Assembly: GCA_020722825.1 (NCBI GenBank)
Contig: DYKC01000053.1
Location: forward strand, 1-5,772
DNA: 5,772 nucleotides
Direction: 5' to 3'
Origin: Vermiphilus sp.
GTDB lineage: Bacteria > Ratteibacteria > UBA8468 > B48-G9 > JAFGKM01
Numbering within the stretch: the stretch's first letter is position 1; every line of letters starts with the position of its first letter. Below are positions 1-5,772 of this stretch, in pieces. The position numbers and the translations under genes were made by a program. Under the pieces are notes generated by a model that worked only from the letters and a program-made list of their open reading frames with translations, did not search any database and was not told the DNA's origin.

Positions 1-1782
1 AACGATAAGGATGGTTATGGCGGCGGGAGTTACGCCTGAAATCCTTCCTGCCTGTCCGAGTGTAAGGGGTCTGAATGCAGAGAGTTTCTCCCGTATCTCA
101 AGAGAAAGCCCATGTATCTTATTGTAGTCTATATTTGCAGGTATCTTTATCCTTTCAAGGTTTTTGAATTCTTTTATTTCCGACAGCATACGCTCTATGT
201 AGGGGGCATACTTTGCCTCTGTTTCCACTTCCTGCAGAACCTCTTCAGGGTAGTCTAAACCTAGGTCCAGTTCTTTTATTCGTACGCCCGGTTTCCTTAG
301 GTATTCAAAAAGGGTGATTTTTCCGTTCTCAACCGGTATCTTACTGCTTTTGAGTTCTACTATCAGTCTATCTATCTTTTCTTTTTTTGTCCGTGTTTTT
401 TCCCAGTCTTCCTTGCTCACAAGGCCGACCTTATAGCCTATTTCCCTCAGCCGTACATCCGCATTCCCCTCTCTCAGTATCAGACGGTACTCAACCCTTG
501 AGGTGAACATCCTGTAAGGCTCTTGGGTACCTTTTGTGGTGAGGTCGTCTATGAGCACGCCTGTATAGCTGGTTGTTCTGTCAAGGATGAGAGGTTTTTT
601 ATTTTTAATTGTCAGGGCTGCATTTATTCCTGCCAGCAGTCCCTGTACGGCGGCTTCTTCATATCCCGTTGTTCCGTTTATCTGTCCGGCAAGAAAGAGG
701 TTTTTTACTTTTTTTGTTTCAAGTGTGGGATAAATCTGCGTGGGCTCCACAACGTCATGTTCTATTCCGTAGCCATATCTTTCTATCCTGACGTTTTCAA
801 GCCCGTCTATCGTATGTATGAATTCATCTTGTACAGCTGCAGACAGGCTGGTGGATATGCCATTGGGGTAATAAAGGGTTGTCTTCAGTCCTTCAGGTTC
901 CAGGAATACATGGTGTCTGTTATGGCGCGGAAATTTTACAACCTTGTCTTCAAGAGAGGGACAGTATCTCACACCTGTCCCCGTGATTGTTCCGTTAAAT
1001 AGAGGGGCATCTGCAAGATTATCCCTGATGATTTTATGCGTTTTCTCGTTGGTATAAGTGATATAACAGGGGACCTGTTCAACGTTAATTCTTTTCGTTG
1101 AGAAAGAAAACGGGCGCGGAGGGTTATCCCCGTACTGCACCTTCAGTTTACTGAAATTTATCGTTTCCCCGTCAAGCCGTGCACAGGTGCCTGTCTTGAA
1201 TCTCAGCATCTCAAACCCGAGTTCTTTCAGATTGTCTGAGAGGAGTTTGCTGGCTTTCTTTTCTTCAATCCTGCCTGCAGGAAACTGTTCCCTGCCGATG
1301 TATATGGTTCCGTTTAAGAATGTTCCGGGTGTCAGTACAACCGTTTTTCCTGCAATCTCTTCGTTGTTATTGAACCTAACTCCTGTAACGGTGTTGTTTT
1401 TCACTATGAGACCGGTTGCTTCTCCCTCAATTACTTTCATACCCGACTGTCCGTTTATAACATCCTGCATATGTTTTGCATATCTTTCTCTGTCTATCTG
1501 GGCTCTTGACGACCACACTGCGGGTCCCTTGGAACTGTTCAGTATTCTGAACTGTATCCCCGTTGCATCAGTGGTCTTTCCCATCTGGCCGCCGAGGGCA
1601 TCCAGTTCTTTTACCAGTTGTCCCTTACCGACACCTCCGATAGATGGATTGCAGGACATATAGCCGATTTTGTCTTTTGCAAAGGTAACAAGCAAAACGG
1701 AGAGTCCCATTTTTGCTCCGGCAAGAGACGCCTCTATCCCTGCATTTCCTCCGCCAACCACAACCATATCATATCTTTCCAT
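1..1782 (-). CDS. mnmG: tRNA uridine-5-carboxymethylaminomethyl modification enzyme MnmG (GidA), 3' end cut off by the window
   Basis: FAD-dependent MnmG works with the GTPase MnmE (TrmE) to put the aminomethyl-type group on C5 of wobble U34 in certain tRNAs, in the cytoplasm. Translated from the ATG at 1782-1780, 594 uninterrupted codons are visible. The N-terminal dinucleotide-binding loop is VVVGGGNAGIEAS (residues 7-19). The two family cysteines are present: C44 in MSCNPSIGG and C274 in RYCPSLEDK. Further family blocks are GIQFRILNSSKGPAV, the second FAD motif AGQINGTTGYEEA (from residue 365), and EPYRMFTSRVEYRLILRE. The C-terminal MnmE-contact end LGQAGRISGVTPAAI lies at the window edge. 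By comparison with E. coli MnmG (629 aa), only roughly a dozen or more residues are missing. An in-frame stop lies about 24 bases upstream, and ATG is the only good start. GGTGTGG, read on the minus strand at 1796-1790, is the only, weak, Shine-Dalgarno-like stretch. Departures from common motifs are N13 where GGGHAG is usual and KTGTCAR (C200) where KTGTPPR is usual. Neither is at a catalytic residue. Confidence 0.97.
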   Translation of the reverse strand, partial: MERYDMVVVGGGNAGIEASLAGAKMGLSVLLVTFAKDKIGYMSCNPSIGGVGKGQLVKELDALGGQMGKTTDATGIQFRILNSSKGPAVWSSRAQIDRERYAKHMQDVINGQSGMKVIEGEATGLIVKNNTVTGVRFNNNEEIAGKTVVLTPGTFLNGTIYIGREQFPAGRIEEKKASKLLSDNLKELGFEMLRFKTGTCARLDGETINFSKLKVQYGDNPPRPFSFSTKRINVEQVPCYITYTNEKTHKIIRDNLADAPLFNGTITGTGVRYCPSLEDKVVKFPRHNRHHVFLEPEGLKTTLYYPNGISTSLSAAVQDEFIHTIDGLENVRIERYGYGIEHDVVEPTQIYPTLETKKVKNLFLAGQINGTTGYEEAAVQGLLAGINAALTIKNKKPLILDRTTSYTGVLIDDLTTKGTQEPYRMFTSRVEYRLILREGNADVRLREIGYKVGLVSKEDWEKTRTKKEKIDRLIVELKSSKIPVENGKITLFEYLRKPGVRIKELDLGLDYPEEVLQEVETEAKYAPYIERMLSEIKEFKNLERIKIPANIDYNKIHGLSLEIREKLSAFRPLTLGQAGRISGVTPAAITILIV

Positions 1783-1786
1783 TTTT

Positions 1787-1815
1787 TTGCCACACCAATT
1801 CAATAATTATATAAT
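1787..1815 (+). promoter_or_regulatory. Rightward sigma-70-type promoter for the PIG-L relic and probably mutS-mutL
   Basis: TTGCCA at 1787-1792 matches the -35 consensus at five of six positions. After a 17-base spacer, TATAAT at 1810-1815 is a perfect -10 box. Transcription would start near 1822, about 38 bases before the first ATG of the relic and about 288 bases before mutS. The -35 box lies inside the translation-initiation region of the divergent mnmG. The assignment rests on consensus match and spacing only. If the hairpin at 2028-2062 terminates efficiently, this promoter may contribute little to mutS. Confidence 0.6.
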
Positions 1816-1834
1816 AATTACCATTTACATAAAA
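1806..1834 (-). promoter_or_regulatory. Leftward promoter for mnmG, sharing a palindromic -10 with the rightward promoter
   Basis: Read on the minus strand, 1811-1806 is a perfect TATAAT box. It lies within the perfect 10-bp palindrome ATTATATAAT (1806-1815), which also carries the rightward -10. At 17-base spacing the -35 position (1834-1829) reads TTTTAT, a poor match, and no TG extended -10 is seen. Transcription would start near 1799, giving mnmG a leader of only about 17 bases. The -10 and its position fit, but the weak -35 keeps confidence low. Confidence 0.4.
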
Positions 1835-1882
1835 AGGTGTAGAATTCTAACATAAGAAGATGTATAGGGAATTTCCTGCACC

Positions 1883-1908
1883 TCCCTTTTCCAGAAGGGA
1901 AAATGGGG
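1883..1908 (+). other. Hairpin in the leader of the PIG-L relic
   Basis: TTTTCC (1887-1892) pairs with GGAAAA (1898-1903) around a five-base loop AGAAG. After a single bulged T at 1904, CCC (1884-1886) pairs with GGG (1905-1907), and a U-G wobble closes the base. The AAGGGA and GGGGA stretches that could act as ribosome binding sites for the candidate TTG start at 1911 lie in the loop and 3' arm, so the hairpin could mask initiation. No T-run follows, so it is not a terminator. Its function is unknown. Confidence 0.35.
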
Positions 1909-2027
1909 ATTTGAATGTTATGATTATCGGGGTGCATCCTGACGACCCTGACTGGCATCTTGGTGGGATGGCAATGCTTTATGGTGGAGGTAGTATACTC
2001 TGCTCCTGCTGGAAGACAGACTGACAT

Positions 2028-2062
2028 AAAGAGGAAAGAGATTGAGAATCTTTCCCCTTTTT
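2028..2062 (+). terminator. Possible Rho-independent terminator or attenuator upstream of mutS
   Basis: GGAAAG (2033-2038) pairs with CTTTCC (2050-2055). Inside it, ATT/AAT extends the stem past a two-base bulge to a GAG loop. Outside it, one A-C mismatch is followed by G-C (2031/2057) and three A-T pairs (2028-2030 with 2058-2060). TTTTT at 2058-2062 follows the G-C-closed stem. The stem has few G-C pairs and an internal bulge, so strength is doubtful. It sits 4 bases after the stop of the 54-codon frame and about 48 bases before mutS, where it could end the transcript from the 1787 promoter or attenuate mutS. It also overlaps relic coding sequence, so a chance origin is possible. Confidence 0.4.
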
Positions 2063-2090
2063 AACAGCAACTGAGCCTGCCAGATTTTAT
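2061..2090 (+). promoter_or_regulatory. Weak candidate promoter directly ahead of mutS
   Basis: TTAACA at 2061-2066 differs from the -35 consensus by one base. TTTTAT at 2085-2090, after 18 bases, matches four of six -10 positions. Transcription would begin near 2097, about a dozen bases before the mutS ATG. This would matter if the hairpin just upstream stops transcription from the stronger promoter at 1787. AT-rich sequence gives such matches easily. Confidence 0.2.
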
Positions 2091-2109
2091 ATGGCATAAT
2101 TATTAGGTT

Positions 2110-4737
2110 ATGGAAAATCTCACCCCTATGTTGAAACAGTATAATGAGATGAAAAAAGCCCATCCGGGCTACATCCTTTTTTTCCGTCTGGGCGATTTTT
2201 ACGAGATGTTTTATGACGATGCAAAAACCGCCTCCAGAATACTTGACCTCGTTCTAACCTCAAGGAGTGCAGGCAGCGCCGGCAAGGTTCCTATGTGTGG
2301 CATCCCCTATCATGCTGCGGATTCTTACATTGCCAGGTTGATTAAGGCGGGGCAAAAGGTTGCAATATGCGAACAGGTTGAAGACCCTGCAAAGGCAAAG
2401 GGGTTGGTTAAAAGGGATGTTATCCGACTTATCACATCAGGGACGTTTATAGACGAGAATGCCTCTGACTCAAGGTATCTGGTTTCCATATATCCGGACA
2501 AGAAGGGGGTAGGGATTTCCTTTATTGACTATGCTGGGGGAGGGACCATTCATACGAACCGATTCCAGAGTATGGAAAAGGTTGCGGAACTGATTTCAGG
2601 GCTCCCCGTATATGAGTGTATCTTTCCTGCCGGCAAAAAAGAGTTTATTGAAGAGTTTTTCAGTCAGCCCCTGGTCAGGTTAAAGAAGATAACCCTTACC
2701 GAGTGTGAAGACTGGACCTTTAACACGGAGATTGCAAGGAAAAGTCTCTGTGACCACTTCAAGACCGCCACCCTGGCAGGTTTTGGCATAGATGACATAC
2801 CTCTTGCAATCAGAAGTTCAGGAGGGCTCCTTGAGTATCTCAGGCAGGTGAACAAAAAGCCTCTCAGTCACATCACGAAAATTTCCCTTTATACGGATAC
2901 CGACTACCTTTACATCTCTCCGTTTGCAACCTATAGTCTTGAGATAGACCATCTTGTTTCTACCCTTGATAACACTGTGACACCGATGGGTAAAAGGATG
3001 ATGAGATACTGGGTTTATCATCCTCTGCTTGACATACAAAAGATAAAGGAGAGACAGGATGCCGTTCAGTCTTTGATTGATAGTTCTGACCTGCGTTCGG
3101 AAATCGTGGAGGCACTGAAGGGAATTACGGATGTTGAAAAATCAGTCTCAAAAATCAGTTGCGACTACGGCAGCGTGGTGAAAGATATTCTTGCGGTGAA
3201 CAACTTTCTTATAAAGATACCCGTGTTGCTGCGTATATTGAAAGGGAAGGGTGGTGACAACCGTTTTTTTACCGCAGTTAAGGACATTCCGGAACTGAGG
3301 GATTTCTTATCAAAGACGGTGGAAACGAACATTCCGGTTACAGGGTATGAAGGCAGGTTTGTAAAGGCAGGCTACAGCAGAGAGATGGACGAGTTGAGAA
3401 GCATAAGGGATAATGTCAAAGAGTGGCTTAGGAATATGCAGAAGGAGGAGATTAAAAGGACAGGTATAAACTCTCTCAAAATAGGGTATAACAGCGTTTT
3501 CGGATACTATATAGAGGTGACGAAGGCGAACCTTTCTCTCGTCCCCGGTGATTACATCAGAAAACAGACGCTGGTTAATGCCGAGAGGTTTGTTACTCCG
3601 CAACTTAAGGAGTTTGAAGACAGGATACTTACAGCGGAGGAAAAGATACTTGCGATAGAAAATGAGGTGATTGAACTTGTAAAGAGAGAGATTATTAAAT
3701 ATGCAGGGGAAATATATTCAATTGCCTCTTCAATAGCCGCGCTGGATGTTCTTTGTTCTCTGGCATCAGCAGCCTCCGCAAATGATTATGTCAGGGCTGA
3801 GGTGAACGAGAGTTTTGACATAGTGATTAAAAACGGAAGGCATCCTGTTGTTGAGAGAACAATTGAAGAATTTTTTGTTCCCAATGATACTCTCCTGAAC
3901 AATAGGGACGACCATTTTTTGGTTATAACAGGTCCGAATATGTCGGGTAAATCAACCTATATAAGACAGTCTGCCCTCATTGTGATAATGGCTCAGATGG
4001 GAAGTTTCGTGCCTGCCGATTCAGCAAAGATAGGACTTGTTGACAAGATTTTCACCCGCATAGGCGCTCGCGACGAGATAAGCAGGGGACAGAGTACATT
4101 TATGGTTGAGATGACCGAGACGGCAGATATCATCAACAACCTGTCACCAAGGAGTCTAGTGGTTCTTGACGAGATCGGCAGGGGAACAAGTACCTATGAC
4201 GGCTTTTCCCTCGCGTGGGCTGTTGCCGAGTATCTGGTGAAGCAAAAGGTTCGTACGCTGTTCGCCACCCATTTCCATGAACTTACCGGATTGTCTGAAG
4301 GAAATAAAGGGGTTAAAAACTACAATGTTGCCGTCAGTGAAAGCAGGGCGGCCTCTACACAGACTGGAAAAAGAGATGTTGTTTTTCTGCACAAGATTAT
4401 GCACGGAGGTACAGACAAAAGTTATGGTATCTATGTGGCACAGATAGCGGGTATTCCGTCAGAGATTATAAAGAGGGCGGATGAGATTCTTTCTAAACTT
4501 GAACTTCAGGGAACACTGCGGGAGCATATCATAGGTGAGATGCATGCTGATGTACCTTCACTCTTCGGGGAACAGAGAAAATCGCCCTACCAGGAACTGA
4601 AAGAGGAGATAGATGCTCTTAAAAAGGTCAAGGAAGAGGTTTTATCCATTGATGTTGATAATACCCCGCCGCTTGAGGTAAGTGTTAAACTGAAAAAGAT
4701 ACAGGAGAGAATAATAAAAGAAAATGGGAAAGATTAG
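2110..4737 (+). CDS. mutS: DNA mismatch repair ATPase MutS
   Basis: MutS binds base mismatches and small loops as a dimer and, on exchanging ADP for ATP, becomes a sliding clamp that recruits MutL. At 875 residues it is full length (E. coli 853). The mismatch-reading motif F30-Y31-E32 sits in RLGDFYEMFYDDA of domain I, whose Phe stacks on the mismatch. Connector domain II is roughly 125-255, core, lever and clamp about 265-565, and the ATPase after that. Walker A is GPNMSGKST (608-616), the signature region SRGQSTFMVE (658-667), Walker B VVLDE with D687-E688, and the switch His region FATHFHEL (718-725). The dimerising helix-turn-helix SYGIYVAQIAGIP follows. DVPSLFG (814-820), ahead of the charged C-terminal helix, sits where many MutS carry a beta-clamp-binding motif, but lacks the usual Gln. 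ITSGT replaces the common VTPGT in domain I. An in-frame TAG at 2104-2106 makes the ATG at 2110 the earliest ATG start, and TPMLKQY aligns with the family there. AGG is only two bases before the ATG, so no good ribosome binding site is visible. The gene overlaps mutL. Confidence 0.98.
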   Translation: MENLTPMLKQYNEMKKAHPGYILFFRLGDFYEMFYDDAKTASRILDLVLTSRSAGSAGKVPMCGIPYHAADSYIARLIKAGQKVAICEQVEDPAKAKGLVKRDVIRLITSGTFIDENASDSRYLVSIYPDKKGVGISFIDYAGGGTIHTNRFQSMEKVAELISGLPVYECIFPAGKKEFIEEFFSQPLVRLKKITLTECEDWTFNTEIARKSLCDHFKTATLAGFGIDDIPLAIRSSGGLLEYLRQVNKKPLSHITKISLYTDTDYLYISPFATYSLEIDHLVSTLDNTVTPMGKRMMRYWVYHPLLDIQKIKERQDAVQSLIDSSDLRSEIVEALKGITDVEKSVSKISCDYGSVVKDILAVNNFLIKIPVLLRILKGKGGDNRFFTAVKDIPELRDFLSKTVETNIPVTGYEGRFVKAGYSREMDELRSIRDNVKEWLRNMQKEEIKRTGINSLKIGYNSVFGYYIEVTKANLSLVPGDYIRKQTLVNAERFVTPQLKEFEDRILTAEEKILAIENEVIELVKREIIKYAGEIYSIASSIAALDVLCSLASAASANDYVRAEVNESFDIVIKNGRHPVVERTIEEFFVPNDTLLNNRDDHFLVITGPNMSGKSTYIRQSALIVIMAQMGSFVPADSAKIGLVDKIFTRIGARDEISRGQSTFMVEMTETADIINNLSPRSLVVLDEIGRGTSTYDGFSLAWAVAEYLVKQKVRTLFATHFHELTGLSEGNKGVKNYNVAVSESRAASTQTGKRDVVFLHKIMHGGTDKSYGIYVAQIAGIPSEIIKRADEILSKLELQGTLREHIIGEMHADVPSLFGEQRKSPYQELKEEIDALKKVKEEVLSIDVDNTPPLEVSVKLKKIQERIIKENGKD
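4703..4708 (+). promoter_or_regulatory. Distant ribosome binding site candidate for mutL
   Basis: AGGAGA within the end of mutS is the best Shine-Dalgarno match, but it lies 15 bases before the mutL ATG, longer than the usual 5-10. The bases between are almost all A and T. Because mutL starts 14 bases before mutS ends, ribosomes finishing mutS could also feed mutL by coupling. Confidence 0.35.
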
Positions 4738-5772
4738 GTTTCTGCCGCAGGATGTGGTGAACAAAATAGCCGCAGGTGAGGTGGTGGAAAATCCTTCTTC
4801 AGTTGTGAAGGAACTTGTTGAGAATTCACTTGATGCTGGTGCGGAAAATATTCTGGTTGAGATACGGTCTGCAGGTAAGGGGCTTATCTCTGTAAAGGAT
4901 GACGGATGCGGAATTGAACCGGATGACATTGAAAAACTCTTTAAGAGACATGCCACAAGCAAGATAGGTCTTTCCGAAGACCTTTACAGCATACAGTCTC
5001 TCGGATTCCGCGGTGAGGCGCTTTACAGCATTTCTGCGGTTGCCGATGTGGTTTTAAGGAGCAAATCAAGGAGTTGTAAGACCGGTGGTAGAGAGATTCA
5101 CATAAGGGGCGGAGAGAACATAGGTATGAAAGATGTCAGCCATCCTGACGGGACAACGGTAGAGATAAGGGAGTTGTTTTTCAACACACCGGCAAGAAGG
5201 AAATTTTTGAAGTCCGACACCACCGAGTTCAGAAAAATTATCAATATTCTCATACCGTACGTCATCGTTTTTTATGGTAAAAGGTTTTCTCTCACCCACA
5301 ACAGAAGAAGCGTATTCAGTTTTAACCCTTCCGATGGGTACCTATCAAGATTTGCCGAATCCATTAACGTGGACAAAAAGAATCTTCTTTCTGCTGAAAA
5401 AGAGTTAAAAGAAAGAGAAATTTCATTCAAGGTACTTTTAGGCGACATAAACCTCAAAAGACCGGTTAGAGATAAACAGTATGTATTTGTTAATGACAGA
5501 CCTGTTTACAGCCAGAAACTGATATATTCGGTCAACCAGGTTTACAGGGTTCTCTTTCCGAGAGACATATATCCGGTCTTCGCAATTTTTCTCAGGATGC
5601 CCTTTGCCGACGTTGATGTAAACATCCATCCTTCCAAAAAAGAGGTCAAACTGAAGGACGAACCTTACATATCTTCTGCTCTCGGTGACTTCTGCCGGGA
5701 GGTTCTTCTTAGTAGAGGGAAGGCTACGGCAGTGAGGAGAGAAAGTATTTATTTTGACAGGAATCTGTCAGT
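4724..5772 (+). CDS. mutL: DNA mismatch repair protein MutL, N-terminal part; 3' end cut off by the window
   Basis: MutL is the GHKL-family ATPase that couples mismatch-bound MutS to downstream repair. The first 349 codons are visible, covering the whole ATPase domain and transducer domain; full MutL is typically about 600 residues. ATP motifs are in order: KELVENSLDAG with catalytic E30 and Mg-binding N34, DDGCGI (59-64), RHATSKI followed by LGFRGEAL (93-100), and GTTVEIRELFFNTPARRKF starting at G143. The transducer has QYVFVNDRPV and VDVNIHPSKKEVKL with K305, equivalent to the conserved E. coli K307. An in-frame TAA at 4715-4717 leaves the ATG at 4724 as the first possible start, and MGKIRFLPQDVVNKIAAGEV aligns with the family N-terminus. 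The gene overlaps mutS by 14 bases in another frame, indicating one operon. The C-terminal dimerisation domain, where MutL endonucleases carry DQHAxxExxxxE, lies outside the window. Whether this MutL nicks DNA or depends on a MutH-like nuclease cannot be told. Confidence 0.97.
   Translation, partial: MGKIRFLPQDVVNKIAAGEVVENPSSVVKELVENSLDAGAENILVEIRSAGKGLISVKDDGCGIEPDDIEKLFKRHATSKIGLSEDLYSIQSLGFRGEALYSISAVADVVLRSKSRSCKTGGREIHIRGGENIGMKDVSHPDGTTVEIRELFFNTPARRKFLKSDTTEFRKIINILIPYVIVFYGKRFSLTHNRRSVFSFNPSDGYLSRFAESINVDKKNLLSAEKELKEREISFKVLLGDINLKRPVRDKQYVFVNDRPVYSQKLIYSVNQVYRVLFPRDIYPVFAIFLRMPFADVDVNIHPSKKEVKLKDEPYISSALGDFCREVLLSRGKATAVRRESIYFDRNLS

Larger units (their letters stand above)
1860..2064 (+). 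pseudogene. Remnant of a PIG-L/LmbE-family N-acyl deacetylase, frameshifted and truncated
   Basis: PIG-L family proteins are zinc-dependent deacetylases of GlcNAc-type sugars, usually about 200-280 residues, with an N-terminal HPDD motif whose His and Asp bind zinc. An open frame from ATG 1860 to the stop at 2022-2024 gives 54 codons. From about residue 18 it reads LNVMIIGVHPDDPD then WHLGGMAMLY, which matches the first beta strand, HPDD loop and following GG helix of the family. After LY the frame becomes unlike the family. The frame one base further on then reads MVEVVYSAPAGRQTDIKRKE from 1981 and stops at 2062-2064, resembling the next beta strand and the family's R-R-K-E helix. The likeliest reading is a relic with a frameshift, perhaps with a small deletion, near 1975-1985, and loss of the remaining three quarters. 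Its original start was possibly TTG at 1911, which lies 10 bases after AAGGGA and would give a typical short N-terminus. Family identity is fairly firm. A functional 54-residue peptide cannot be excluded but seems unlikely, because the later zinc-binding His is missing. Confidence 0.7.

Noticed and set aside
523..1002. 159-codon plus-strand open frame
   Set aside because: It lies wholly antisense to the continuous MnmG frame, shows no recognisable domain, and its Cys/Phe-rich composition is typical of a reverse-complement shadow.
1187..1663. 158-codon plus-strand open frame
   Set aside because: Antisense to the conserved N-terminal part of MnmG. The Ser/Pro/Leu-rich translation mirrors Gly/Lys/Glu codons of mnmG and no family is recognisable.
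1860..2024. 54-codon frame as a functional small protein
   Set aside because: It carries the family's HPDD start but then loses the fold in a frame where the continuation lies one base over, so decay is the simpler explanation.
2095..2100. CATAAT as a -10 box for mutS
   Set aside because: Transcription would start only about three bases before the ATG, and the -35 position shows at most three consensus bases.
1818..2163. Minus-strand open frames of 69 and 79 codons over the intergenic region and mutS start
   Set aside because: They oppose the HPDD-containing relic and the mutS N-terminus, share sequence with each other in different frames, and look like no known family.
4642..4962. 106-codon minus-strand open frame across the mutS-mutL junction
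   Set aside because: Complement of the highly conserved MutL ATPase motifs; Ser/Phe-rich shadow without a domain.

Overview
The window holds three conserved bacterial housekeeping genes around one short, partly degenerate intergenic region. The first ~1.78 kb on the minus strand is mnmG (gidA), which makes the FAD enzyme for wobble-uridine modification; it runs off the left edge. Pointing the other way are mutS, complete at 875 codons, and mutL, which starts inside the end of mutS and runs off the right edge after about 349 codons. MutS recognises mismatches, and MutL is the ATP-driven partner that passes the signal to strand incision or unwinding, so mutS-mutL reads as a mismatch-repair operon.

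The ~327 bases between mnmG and mutS are the least ordinary part. Beside mnmG is a compact divergent promoter region, in which a perfect palindrome supplies a TATAAT box on both strands. The rightward promoter has a near-consensus -35 box at 17 bp spacing. Next comes a short fragment that still reads as the N-terminal end of a PIG-L/LmbE-type deacetylase (HPDD motif, GG pair, then an EVVY strand and an RRKE-like helix in another frame). It looks like a frameshifted, truncated gene relic. At its end is a hairpin followed by TTTTT that could be an intrinsic terminator or attenuator just ahead of mutS.

The organism is a bacterium of moderate GC by eye, with heavy use of AGA/AGG for arginine and ATA for isoleucine. 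An adjacent, overlapping mutS-mutL pair with an MnmG of about 605-630 residues occurs in many phyla. Codon style and protein flavour suggest something like Nitrospirota or a deltaproteobacterial relative, but this is a low-confidence impression.

I found no CRISPR array, insertion sequence, tRNA, rRNA or phage gene, and no convincing undescribed system. The points worth following up are the PIG-L relic, the symmetric divergent promoter and the possible terminator before mutS.
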